In this document: positions 45,555-53,718 of the stretch, piece by piece
How the letters are laid out: every line of letters begins with the position of its first letter
Numbering within the stretch: the stretch's first letter is position 1
NCBI RefSeq assembly: GCF_019038435.1
Contig: NZ_JAGPOX010000038.1
Location: forward strand, 1-64,000
Direction of reading: 5' to 3'
Source: Nocardia alni
GTDB lineage: Bacteria; Actinomycetota; Actinomycetes; Mycobacteriales; Mycobacteriaceae
DNA length: 64,000 nt
Program-made: the position numbers and the translations under genes
The notes under the pieces: model-generated
Told to the model about the DNA's origin: nothing
Databases searched by the model: none
What the model saw: only the letters and a program-made list of their open reading frames with translations

Positions 45555-46591
45555 CAGACACGCGCCTTTCCGAGGCTCTCACCCAGGATGCCCGTCGGAC
45601 GGAACATCAGCACCGCGACCAGCACCACGAAGGCGACCACGTCACGCCACTGCGTGCCGAACAGGATCTGGCCGTAGTCCTCGGCCAGACCCAGCAGCAG
45701 GCCGCCCAGCAGCGCGCCGCGCAGGTTTCCGATACCGCCGAGCACCGCGGCGCTGAAAGCCTTGACACCCAGGATGAAACCGCCGTTGAACACGATGCCC
45801 TGCGGCACCTTCAGCGTGTACAGCGTCGCGGCCGCACCGGCCAGCAGGCCGCCGATGAGGAAGGTCAGCATGATCACGCGCTCGCGCGAGACGCCCATCA
45901 GGGTCGCGGTGTCGGGGTCCTGCGCGACCGCCCGGATGGCGCGGCCGAACTTGGTGCGGTTGATCAGGATCTCGGTCATCGCCGCCAGCGCGATCGCCGC
46001 CAGCACGATCACGATGGTCAGATTGGTGACCGAGGCCCCGAACAGGGAGAACAGTTGTTTGGGCTCGACCAGTTCGATCGGCTGCTGTGGGTTGGTGCCG
46101 CCCAGATTGTGCACGAACTTGGGCACCACGTAGTGCATGGTCTCCTGCAGCACGAACGACATGCCGATCGCGGTGATCAGGAAGATCAGCGGTTTGGCCC
46201 CGCGCTTACGCAGGGGACGATAGGCCACCCGCTCGAGGCCGACCGCCGCGCCGCCGGATACCAGCATGCCGATGATCATCGCCGCGAGCAGATAGACGAT
46301 CGTCATCATGGTGCCCTCGGCATAGGCATTGCCACTGGGTGTGAAACCCATCAGCTCGAGGGCTACATACTGGCCGAACATGCCCAGCATGAAGATTTCC
46401 GAGTGTGCGAAGTTGATGAGGCGAAGTACGCCGTAGACCAGTGTGTAGCCCACAGCCACCAGCGCGTAGATCGCGCCGTAACTCAGTCCGTCGACGGTGA
46501 GTTGCCAGAATTGGTGAGCCACCCCCGATATGTTGAAATCAATCGTCCCGCCGGCCAGCAGCGCGGGATCGGCCAATATGGTTAGAGACAT
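45554..46591 (-). CDS. livH: Branched-chain amino-acid ABC permease LivH
   Basis: 345 residues. Signatures GLSYGAIYALVAVGYTLVYG and LRLINFAHSEIFMLG open the membrane core, and the coupling loop reads GRAIRAVAQDPDTATLMGVS. It forms the translocation channel with LivM. It overlaps the LivM start. A large perfect hairpin (46683-46721) lies between it and the binding-protein gene upstream, which probably lowers its expression relative to that gene. Confidence 0.95.
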
Positions 46592-46682
46592 CCAAAACTC
46601 TCGTCATCGTTGGATCAACGTGCACCGGATCGCGGTGCAGCCCGTAGGCGACCACGCTGCCCCTTGGCGTGGAAACCGAAGC

Positions 46683-46721
46683 GCGTGCACCGGGACGAGG
46701 GATGCTCGTCCCGGTGCACGC
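46683..46721. terminator. Intra-operon hairpin between binding protein and permease genes
   Basis: A perfect 17-bp stem (arms 46683-46699 and 46705-46721) with the loop GGATG, 56 bases after the binding-protein stop codon and 91 before livH. Such hairpins allow partial termination or protect the upstream mRNA so that more binding protein than permease is made; this use is inferred. Confidence 0.8.
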
Positions 46722-46776
46722 TGTGAGCCGATACGGGCAGCAGTTCGACGCCAGTTCGACTGCCCATCGGAGTTCG

Positions 46777-48009
46777 TTACTGGACCTTGTACATCCAGAT
46801 CGAAGCATTCGTCAGCTCACCGGTGTTGTCCCAGTGGTAACGACGAGCCAGGCCCTGACCGTCGTAGGCGCGCACGTAGTTCAGGATGTCGGGGCGGGCC
46901 ACCTTGCCCGAGTCGATCGCCTTCAGCACGATCGTGGTCAGGTCGTACGCCTCGACCGAGTACACGCCCGGATCCTGGCTGTTGAGAGCCTTGTACTGAG
47001 CGGCGAAGGTATCCGGCGCCGGGCCACAGGGGCACGAGAGCAGCGAACCCTTGGCCGAGTCGCCGGCCTGCTTGACGAACTGCGGGTCGTTGGTGCCGTC
47101 GTCGGAGACGAAGGTCGCGGTCACACCGCCCGAATGCAGCTGCGACACCAGCGGCGCCGCCTCGGCGTAGTAGCCGGCGTAGAAGATCGCGTCCGGCTTG
47201 GCCGACGAGATCTTCGAGACCGTCGCGGAGAAGTCGCGGTCACCGGTCTTGACGTTGGCCGAGCAGTCGGTGTCGTTGGCCGAGCCGAGGGCCGCGGTGA
47301 CCGCCTTGGCCAGGCCGACTCCGTAATCGGAATCGTCCTGCACCACACAGATCTTCTTGAAGCCACCCGCACCGACCAGATAGTGCGCCACCGACGGGCC
47401 CTGCACATCGTCATTGGCCAGGCCACGGAAGAAGGTGGTCCAGCCGTTCTTGGTCAGCGACGCGTTGGTCGCCGAGGCGGTCAGCGAGGGCAGACCGGCC
47501 GAGGTCAGCAACCCGCCGGTCGCCTTGGTCTCGCCGGAGAACGCCGGCCCGATCAGCGCGGATACCGACTGGTCGCTGATGACGGTCGGGACGACCTGGG
47601 TGGCCTTCTGCGGATCACCCTCGGTGTCGAACTGCTTCAGCTTGACCTGGCAGGCCGAGTTGGCGGCGTTGTGCTGGTTGATCGCCAGCTTCACGCCGTC
47701 CAGGATGTTGATGCCCAGTGCGGCGTTCGGGCCGGTCAGGGCGCCGGCCATGGCGATGGACGTGGTCGGCGCGCAGGTGGCCTTGCCGTCACCGGCCGGG
47801 TTGGCCGGCGTGGCGCCGGCGGACGCGGACAACGCCTTACCCTGATTGTCGATCTGTACCAGCGACTTGATCGACAAATTGCCCGAGCTGCCGCCACCGG
47901 CGTTGTTCGACGTCGATTTGCTACTGCATCCGGAGACGGCGAGCACGGCCGCGGCCCCGATCACCAACGCACCGCGGACCACGCGACCACGCGTGGAACT
48001 CCGGGTCAT
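46777..48009 (-). CDS. Branched-chain amino-acid ABC substrate-binding lipoprotein
   Basis: About 410 residues. The signal peptide (VVRGALVIGAAAVLAVSGC) ends in a lipobox AVSGC, followed by a Ser/Asn/Gly linker. The mature part is a type I periplasmic binding fold: CAPTTSIAMAGALTGPNAAL, NILDGVKLAINQHN, VVPTVISDQSVSALIGPAFS and ADIFY-like DAIFYAGYYAEAAPLVSQL. ATG 48009 is preferred over 48033 because the basic n-region follows directly. It heads the five-function LIV operon, with the hairpin at 46683 after it. Leucine, isoleucine or valine is the expected ligand. Confidence 0.93.
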   Translation of the reverse strand: MTRSSTRGRVVRGALVIGAAAVLAVSGCSSKSTSNNAGGGSSGNLSIKSLVQIDNQGKALSASAGATPANPAGDGKATCAPTTSIAMAGALTGPNAALGINILDGVKLAINQHNAANSACQVKLKQFDTEGDPQKATQVVPTVISDQSVSALIGPAFSGETKATGGLLTSAGLPSLTASATNASLTKNGWTTFFRGLANDDVQGPSVAHYLVGAGGFKKICVVQDDSDYGVGLAKAVTAALGSANDTDCSANVKTGDRDFSATVSKISSAKPDAIFYAGYYAEAAPLVSQLHSGGVTATFVSDDGTNDPQFVKQAGDSAKGSLLSCPCGPAPDTFAAQYKALNSQDPGVYSVEAYDLTTIVLKAIDSGKVARPDILNYVRAYDGQGLARRYHWDNTGELTNASIWMYKVQ

Positions 48010-48284
48010 TGAACCTAGCAAGATACACCTCATTGTCCAGCTGTCCCTCGGGTTTGCCGAGGGGGCCGACTATGTCCTAGTCGGCCACGCTCAGAACTTA
48101 GCGGTGCGAGGTTAGCTCCGCATCACATTCGGGGCTTTCGTGTTAATTCGACCCCGAATATTTGTCACGCTCATGTTTCCATCATGCTAACGAGCGGCAA
48201 CCGGGCCCGTCTGCGATGACTTCCAGGCCACGCGGTATGCGAACGCACTCGGGTTACGAACGGGTAAATACCCGGATGTACCCG

Positions 48285-48905
48285 TTACGACTTCGGCGCG
48301 AGGTTCTCCAGCACCACCTCGGCGACGGCCTTCATCGTCGTGCGACGGTCCATCGCGGTGCGCTGGATCCACTTGAACGCCTGCGGCTCGGACAGCCCCT
48401 GGGTCTGCATCAGCACACCCTTGGCACGCTCGACCAGCTTGCGGGTCTCGAGCCGCTCGGACAGGTTCGCGACCTCGTCCTCGAGCGCGGTGATCTCATG
48501 GAAACGGCTGGCAGCGAGCTCGATCGCGGGTACCAGGTCCGATTTGGTGAACGGCTTGACGAGGTAGGCCATCGCACCCGCGTCCCGCGCTCGCTCCACC
48601 AGGTCACGCTGGCTGAATGCGGTCAAGATCACAACCGGCGCAACACGTTTCGAGGCGATCTCGGCCGCGGCATCGATCCCGTCCCGGCGCGGCATCTTGA
48701 CATCCATGATCACCAGATCGGGGCGATGCTCCTGCGCAAGATCGACCGCCTGCTGGCCGTCGCCCGCCTCCCCCACTACCTGATAGCCCTCCTCGGAGAG
48801 CATCTCCACCAGGTCCATCCGGATGAGCGCCTCGTCCTCGGCCACGACCACCCGTTTCGCGGCGTTCGCCCCATCCTTCTTCGCGCCCCCTGTTGCCGTT
48901 GCCAT
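48285..48905 (-). CDS. pdtaR: ANTAR-domain response regulator PdtaR
   Basis: 206 residues, matching the M. tuberculosis Rv1626 (PdtaR) layout. The receiver domain (residues 18-135) has the acidic pair VVVAEDEALIRMDL, the phosphorylated Asp in LVIMDVKMPRRDG, Thr in VILTAFS and Lys in YLVKPF. A short coiled coil leads to the ANTAR RNA-binding domain (LETRKLVERAKGVLMQTQGL, SEPQAFKWIQRTAMDRRTTM). PdtaR is phosphorylated by the separate kinase PdtaS, not in this window, and binds paired hairpins in mRNA leaders to stop termination. It is monocistronic, divergent from tRNA-Leu. Confidence 0.95.
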   Translation of the reverse strand: MATATGGAKKDGANAAKRVVVAEDEALIRMDLVEMLSEEGYQVVGEAGDGQQAVDLAQEHRPDLVIMDVKMPRRDGIDAAAEIASKRVAPVVILTAFSQRDLVERARDAGAMAYLVKPFTKSDLVPAIELAASRFHEITALEDEVANLSERLETRKLVERAKGVLMQTQGLSEPQAFKWIQRTAMDRRTTMKAVAEVVLENLAPKS

Positions 48906-49102
48906 AGACAGACCCCTCTAATTTCCGATGCCGACACCCGGCGCTACCGTCCGACGCCGCCCTCGACGGACCGTCACGCATCCGAGTGACCTAAAGAGTA
49001 CCTTTCAACTTCGCCCAGAACCCACCTACCCAGCGGGAACCGGCCAGCATCACACCGATTCGGTAACCGGCCCACCCACCAGCTATCATTTGCACCCGGT
49101 GC

Positions 49103-49189
49103 GCCGACTTGGCGGAACAGGCAGACGCGACGGTCTCAAAAACCGTTGTCCGAAAGGACGTGTGGGTTCGAGTCCCACAGTCGGCACCA
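49103..49189 (+). tRNA. tRNA-Leu (anticodon CAA), CCA encoded
   Basis: Acceptor stem GCCGACT pairs with AGTCGGC at the 3' end, followed by discriminator A and encoded CCA. The D arm contains GGCGGAACAGGCAGACGC, the anticodon stem-loop ACGGT-CTCAAAA-ACCGT gives anticodon CAA, the variable arm GTCCGAAAGGAC is the long class II arm of leucine tRNAs, and the T arm has GTGGGTTCGAGTCCCAC. It decodes UUG, a minor leucine codon in this GC-rich genome. Confidence 0.97.
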
Positions 49190-49554
49190 ACCCGCCGCTC
49201 CGCGTCTTCAGCGGGGGCGGAGAGCTGTTGGAGTTGGGCACCCGTTCGCGATTGGTCGATGCGAGTTCACCAGTCGACTACTTCCCGAATGAGCGCCGTC
49301 GAACAGCTCATCCGAATTCGCCATTGCCTACTTCTCGACTTCGACAGTCCCCCCGCTACCACCGAATTTGGGACGAGCCGAAAGTGGACGAAGCCGTTGT
49401 TCTCAGCCCTCGGCACCAGGGCCCCCCGCCTCCCGCGTCTTCAGTGGGGGCGGAGAGCCCTTGACGGTTGAGGAACCGTGGAAGCGGTACCCGGCAGCTT
49501 GCCGCGGCTCGCGCGGGTGAGGGCAGGTGCGGGGTTGGGTTGCTTTGCTGGGAA
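49190..49554. repeat. Gene-poor stretch after tRNA-Leu with two copies of a degenerate repeat
   Basis: No gene is supported. Copy A at 49201-49245 reads CGCGTCTTCAGCGGGGGCGG then AGAGC...GAGTTGGGCACCCGT. Copy B at 49434-49460 repeats CGCGTCTTCAGTGGGGGCGG and AGAGC, and continues to TACCCGGCAGCTTGC (49488-49502). Copy C lies at 50583-50675. Plus-strand frames across this stretch are shadows of the tRNA and repeats. Confidence 0.6.
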
Positions 49555-50010
49555 TCAGGTGGTTTGGGTGCCTGACCAGCCGAAGCTGAAGCTGTGGCCC
49601 TTTGAGGTGCAGTAGATGCCGCCGCGGCCGCCGCCTGAGCATGTGGCGCCCGCGTAGGTGATGGAGCTGCCGCTGTCGCCATAGCTGTCGGGCAGGCCCA
49701 GGCTGCCTGGGCGGCCGTGCGGACCCAGGAGGCCGAAGGTTGGGTGGGCGGGGAGGAACGGGAGATCAATGGCCAGGTCGGTGACCGGGATGACGTCGTA
49801 CCACTTAGCTATTCCCGCTGGGATGTCGCAGCCGACATCACCGTTGGACTGGATACCGCAATCCACGGAACCGACACTGAAATAGGCGGTGCCGTTGACC
49901 AGATACGGTGTCGGGTCGACCGACGGCGGGCCGGCATTCGCGACGCCGGCGCCGACCGCCGTCATCGCGAGCGCCGCGATGGTCGCACCGATATAGGTCC
50001 TTGCCCTCAT
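49555..50010 (-). CDS. Small exported protein of unknown function
   Basis: About 151 residues. The signal peptide (RTYIGATIAALAMTAVGAGVANA) ends at an ANA-G cleavage site, so the mature protein of about 125 residues is exported without lipidation. The mature part contains four cysteines (VDCGIQ, VGCDIP, ATCSGG, IYCTSK), consistent with two disulfides, and many Gly and Ser. It resembles the small secreted proteins common in Nocardia and Mycobacterium, but I cannot name a family. ATG 50010 has AGGAGA five bases upstream, which decides it over 50031. Confidence 0.75.
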   Translation of the reverse strand: MRARTYIGATIAALAMTAVGAGVANAGPPSVDPTPYLVNGTAYFSVGSVDCGIQSNGDVGCDIPAGIAKWYDVIPVTDLAIDLPFLPAHPTFGLLGPHGRPGSLGLPDSYGDSGSSITYAGATCSGGGRGGIYCTSKGHSFSFGWSGTQTT

Positions 50011-50162
50011 GCGATCTCCTGAGAATCTCATCGGCCCGCAGAGCGGGATGGCCGAGGCAGCTTTACATGAAAGCAGTCGCGTCCCCAGCGATGGGCGTTA
50101 CCGATCGGAAGAGTGACACAGATGTCGCGCCACGCACTGCGCCAGCGACCGGCGCACTTCCG

Positions 50163-50570
50163 GTGCCGGACGTGTGGACACGCTCGACGCGCTGCGCGAG
50201 GCGATCGTCAATGCGCTGATGCATCGCGATTACAGCCCTACGGCGCGGGGCACGCAAATTCAGATCGAGCTGTACATCAACGGGCTCGTCGTTCGAAACC
50301 CCGGCGGTCTGTTCGGCCCAGTCACTCCGGACGATCTGGGGACCGAGGGGATCTCGAATCACCCGCTTCACGACAATCTTCGACCGTTCGACACAGCCGA
50401 CCACTGTGCAGTCCGGCAACCTGAGCGGGCCCGACGTGGCCATCCTCGCCCTCTTTCGTCCCGGAATCACGTTGCGGTCCAGTGAAATCGCCGAAGCCAC
50501 GGGTCTCGGCAGGGCCATGGTGGCGAATCGTGCCCACTGCTCCGCCGAAGAGCAGAAAGCGCGCCTACAG
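50163..50570 (+). pseudogene. Broken RecG-C-terminal/HATPase_c_4-like transcriptional regulator gene
   Basis: The frame from about 50163 encodes TLDALREAIVNALMHRDYSP, IQIELYINGLVVRNPGGLFG and PVTPDDLGTEGIS, the core of the helicase-RecG-C-terminal-like ATP-binding domain found in AlbA_2-type regulators. After about 50370 the match moves to another frame: GPDVAILALFRPGITLRSSE and IAEATGLGRAMVANR is the winged-helix end of the same kind of protein. The N-terminal AlbA domain and the middle of the ATP-binding domain are missing. It is thus a 5'-truncated, internally deleted or frameshifted remnant, about 1 kb after the tRNA. Confidence 0.78.
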
Positions 50571-50890
50571 GTTGGTCTCTCCACGCCTTTAGCGGGCGGT
50601 GAAGAGCCGTTAGAGTTGGGCATCCGTGGAGGCGGTTGTGAGCGACATCCATTTCGGACGTACCCGGCAGCTTGCTGTAAGCCCATGGGGGTAGGTGTTG
50701 CGCTGGGGTCCGGTTTCGCTGTAGATCGGCGGAATGACCGGGTCAGTAGGGCAGGGAGTCGTCGGATGTCAAGGACCCGTGGCCGCTCGGCCGGGTGGGG
50801 TCGTGATCGATCGAGTCGAACCATTGCGCGGGCGGGTACGTAGTACCGGATAGCGCGGCGTTACGACCCGGGCTCGATTGGAGGTCGCAC
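50571..50890. repeat. Gene-free stretch with third copy of the tRNA-linked degenerate repeat
   Basis: Copy C (50583-50625) reads CACGCCTTTAGCGGGCGGT, AAGAGC and GAGTTGGGCATCCGT, and shares the exact 15-mer TACCCGGCAGCTTGC (50661-50675) with copy B at 49488-49502. From 50690 to 50890 I see no gene or clear structure. Confidence 0.55.
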
Positions 50891-51409
50891 ATGCGGGTTG
50901 AACGGCGTACGGCTGATTTGTCCGGGTATCCGGATCTGGTTGTTGTGTATCTGGGGATGCGGGTGCGTAAGACCCGGGGGGTGCTGCGGCTGTTGGGGTT
51001 GGGGCCGAAGCTGATTCAGTCGCATCGTGACCGGCCGGACGGGCTGCTGCTACACGAGGACATCATCTGGGGGCTGTTCCCGCCACATTGGGGAGCCCGG
51101 CAATACTGGCGTGACCTGGACAGTCTGGAGCGGTGGACGCGGTCAGAACCGCATCGGGAGTGGTGGCAGCAGTTCCTGCGCGATTCAGGGGGGACCGGAT
51201 TCTGGCACGAGGCGTATTTCCTGCGTGGGGGAATCGACACCATGTACGACGACATGAGTACCCCGACCGGGCTCGCGCGGGTGGCGCCGACCGTGGCCAT
51301 GCGGGGGCGGCTGTTCTCCGCGCGGGGGCGGGTCGAGGACGACACTCCGAAGGTTGCGCCCGTTGTCGGGGAAAAGACGTATTACCAGGATGGTTCCGAC
51401 CGGGAGTGA
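50891..51409 (+). CDS. DUF4188-like protein
   Basis: 172 residues, no signal peptide. DLVVVYLGMRVRKTRGVLRL near the N-terminus, IQSHRDRPDGLLLHEDIIWG, QYWRDLDSLERWTRSEPHRE and WWQQFLRDSGGTGFWHEAYF resemble the DUF4188 family, which has a ferredoxin-like dimeric alpha-beta barrel related to small monooxygenases. The C-terminal 20 residues (VAPVVGEKTYYQD) are also family-like. No reaction has been established for the family to my knowledge. It stands alone on the plus strand; the ribosome binding site GGAGGT lies about 10 bases before ATG 50891. Confidence 0.75.
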   Translation: MRVERRTADLSGYPDLVVVYLGMRVRKTRGVLRLLGLGPKLIQSHRDRPDGLLLHEDIIWGLFPPHWGARQYWRDLDSLERWTRSEPHREWWQQFLRDSGGTGFWHEAYFLRGGIDTMYDDMSTPTGLARVAPTVAMRGRLFSARGRVEDDTPKVAPVVGEKTYYQDGSDRE

Positions 51410-51556
51410 ATTTCGGTCGATCTACAACGTATAGCGAATACCGCGCAAACGAATCATCGGTGACACGCGACGAAGAAATGAACATACGGCTACGGAAATA
51501 GGTATTCGGTCACAGCGTACTTCTCGCCGGGTTCGATGCGGCATACCGTACCAGCC

Positions 51557-52198
51557 ATGCACGTTCTGTTCGTCTGCACCGGCAACGTGTGCCGTTCGGT
51601 CATCGCAGAACGACTCGCGCGCGCATTAGCCGCCGAATACGGACTTCGTGATCTCACCGCCGAAAGCGCGGGCACCCGGGCACTCGTCGGATTCGGCGTG
51701 GAACCACTTGCGGCGCAGACGATCACCGGCCTCGGCGGAGATGCCGGCGACTTTCGTGCGCGCCGCGTGAAACCCGAGATGCTCGCGCGCGCCGATCTGA
51801 TCCTGGCCATGAGCGAACAGATCCGCGACGAACTCGCCACGCACGCACCCGATGCCGCCGCCCGGATCTTCACACTGCCGCAGGCGTACCGGATCGCGAA
51901 GGTCACCGGTGCGCGCACCGTCGCCGAACTCGATTCCGCGCGTAACGATCTCGCGCTGGTGGGTCGGGAGAACATCCCCGACCCGGTGGGCCTGTCCGCG
52001 GCGAAATACTGTGCGGCGGGCGATCATATCGCCGAGACGCTGGTGCCGCTGCTGCTGGCCTTGCACATTCACGCCGAACACGGTCTGGACAGACGCGGCG
52101 CGGACGAACGCGGACGCCCGCGACTCGTGGTGCTGCCCGGTGGGCGCGCCGATGCGACACGGCCGCCCAATTCCGTTCGAATCGACCGTCACGCCTGA
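51557..52198 (+). CDS. Low-molecular-weight protein-tyrosine phosphatase family protein
   Basis: About 213 residues. The N-terminal P-loop VLFVCTGNVCRS gives the CX5R active site (Cys7, Arg13), and NIPDPVGLS supplies the general-acid Asp. The core is about 165 residues; a tail of some 40 residues (HGLDRRGADERGRPRL onward) is extra. Relatives dephosphorylate tyrosine on proteins such as the Wzc-type kinases, or reduce arsenate. Without a kinase or ars genes nearby, the tyrosine phosphatase role is the default. The upstream frame from 51536 adds seven residues without a ribosome binding site. Confidence 0.88.
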   Translation: MHVLFVCTGNVCRSVIAERLARALAAEYGLRDLTAESAGTRALVGFGVEPLAAQTITGLGGDAGDFRARRVKPEMLARADLILAMSEQIRDELATHAPDAAARIFTLPQAYRIAKVTGARTVAELDSARNDLALVGRENIPDPVGLSAAKYCAAGDHIAETLVPLLLALHIHAEHGLDRRGADERGRPRLVVLPGGRADATRPPNSVRIDRHA

Positions 52199-52327
52199 CA
52201 ATTCACGTGTCTCGTTCGTTACATAGGGGTTCTTGACGCAAGTGTCCTCCCCATTCGCGTCGGAGAGCGACTACACTCCCCCGCGAATGGCCCTGCCAAA
52301 GGTTCGACACAAGAACAGGACTCAGAC

Positions 52328-52747
52328 ATGCCGAAACGAATTTCGGATGTTTCACTCCATGTTTATGTGACACCCGAAACGCTCGACCGCGTCGTCGCGA
52401 TCGTGCGCCAGGTGGTCGACGACCATGTGGCCGATCGCGACCTGTTCGCATGGCGCTTCACCCTGCCGGTCGACCCCGACCAGCCGGACCACACCGAACT
52501 GGAGAACCAGTGGCGCCTGGACCATCCCGGCGTCGACCCGGGCGCCCGCGCCACCTACGAGATCGCGATCAGCCTCGTCGGCGACGCGAAACTGCTCACC
52601 GAGGCGAACCTGGCCCAACTGGAACGCCACCTGATGATGGACCTGACGACCGAGGACGCGGTCCCTTACGAGATCACCACGTTGGACCGCGAGAGCTTCG
52701 ACCTCGAAGAGAACCGTGAGACTTCTCTGTCGCAAAGCGACAACTGA
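52328..52747 (+). CDS. Hypothetical protein of 139 residues
   Basis: I do not recognise a family. The protein is acidic, without signal peptide or membrane helix; the first 45 residues (SLHVYVTPETLDRVVAIVRQ) predict strand-helix-strand, and the second half repeats a strand plus helix (ATYEIAISLVGDAKLL, LTEANLAQLERHLMMDL). Overall it resembles a small ferredoxin-like fold. The last 20 residues are polar and probably disordered. It is a single gene with ACAGGACT before ATG 52328. Confidence 0.72.
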   Translation: MPKRISDVSLHVYVTPETLDRVVAIVRQVVDDHVADRDLFAWRFTLPVDPDQPDHTELENQWRLDHPGVDPGARATYEIAISLVGDAKLLTEANLAQLERHLMMDLTTEDAVPYEITTLDRESFDLEENRETSLSQSDN

Positions 52748-52789
52748 TTTCGGTACACCGCCGGCCGCCAACGCCACCGGTGCGGCACC

Positions 52790-53716
52790 CTAGTCTGGCC
52801 TGATGCGCGGAGAGGCGGGAGAGCGGGGCGGGAAGTGGCGGATGACGCCCTCTTGGACGACTGTGGCCAGGAGTTCCCCTGCCCGCGAATAGAAGTGCCC
52901 CATAGCCAGGCCGCGCTGCCCCGCCGCGACCGGCGACTGAGTCGCGTACAACGCCCACTCGTCGAAGCGGAACGGCCGGTGGAACCAGATCGAATGGTTG
53001 ACCGTCGCCGCGACGATCCGGTCGAAACCCCAGGACAGCCCGTGTGTGGTGATGATCGAGTCCAGCACCGTGGTGTCGGATGAATAGCCCAGTGTCGCAA
53101 CGTGAATCAGCGGATCATCGGGCAGTTTGCCGTCGGCCTTCATCCACACCCGGTTGTAGTCGAGGGTGCCGCCGGTGCCCTTGAGGATCCACGCCGGATC
53201 GTTGGTGTATCGCATATCGATCGGATGCGGTGCGTTCACGAACATCTGGAGCCGATCCTCGAGCCCCGCGAAGGACTCCTCCACTCGCGGCAGCCCGTCC
53301 GGATCCGGCACCTGCGGCTGCGGCGTGGCGTGTTCGAGGCCCTTGCCGTAGTCCTGGAAGGACGCCAGCATCACGAACAGCTCGGACTCGTCCTGATAGG
53401 CCGTGACGGTCCGGTTGGCGAACGCGCGCCCGTCCCGATGCCGTTCCACCCGATATTCGATGGGCTTCTTCACATCGCCCCCGCGCACGAAATGCGCGTT
53501 GACCGCGTGCACCGGGCGACCGGGTCCGACGGTGCGGCCCGCGGCCACCATGGCCTGCGCCACCAGCTGCCCGCCGAAGGTGCGGCTCCACACCTTCTCC
53601 GGGTGCTGGCCGAGGAATACATCCTCGCCGATCTCTTCCAGATCGAGCAGCTTCAGCAGCACCGGCAGATCGCCGGATCCCGTCGTCGACACCGATTCGC
53701 CCAGCGACACATTCAC
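52790..53716 (-). CDS. tesB: Acyl-CoA thioesterase II
   Basis: 308 residues with the double hotdog fold of TesB, which hydrolyses acyl-CoA to free fatty acid and CoA. HPEKVWSRTFGGQLVAQAMV opens the first hotdog; the second contains LDYNRVWMKADGKLPDDPLI, LDSIITTHGLSWGFDRIVAA and SIWFHRPFRFDEWALY, which carry the Asp/Thr/Gln catalytic set; the C-terminus RGLAMGHFYSRAGELLATVV is canonical. It follows pyk with two bases between stop and start and is probably co-transcribed. GTG 53710 is an alternative start. Confidence 0.93.
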   Translation of the reverse strand: MNVSLGESVSTTGSGDLPVLLKLLDLEEIGEDVFLGQHPEKVWSRTFGGQLVAQAMVAAGRTVGPGRPVHAVNAHFVRGGDVKKPIEYRVERHRDGRAFANRTVTAYQDESELFVMLASFQDYGKGLEHATPQPQVPDPDGLPRVEESFAGLEDRLQMFVNAPHPIDMRYTNDPAWILKGTGGTLDYNRVWMKADGKLPDDPLIHVATLGYSSDTTVLDSIITTHGLSWGFDRIVAATVNHSIWFHRPFRFDEWALYATQSPVAAGQRGLAMGHFYSRAGELLATVVQEGVIRHFPPRSPASPRIRPD

Positions 53717-53718
53717 CT

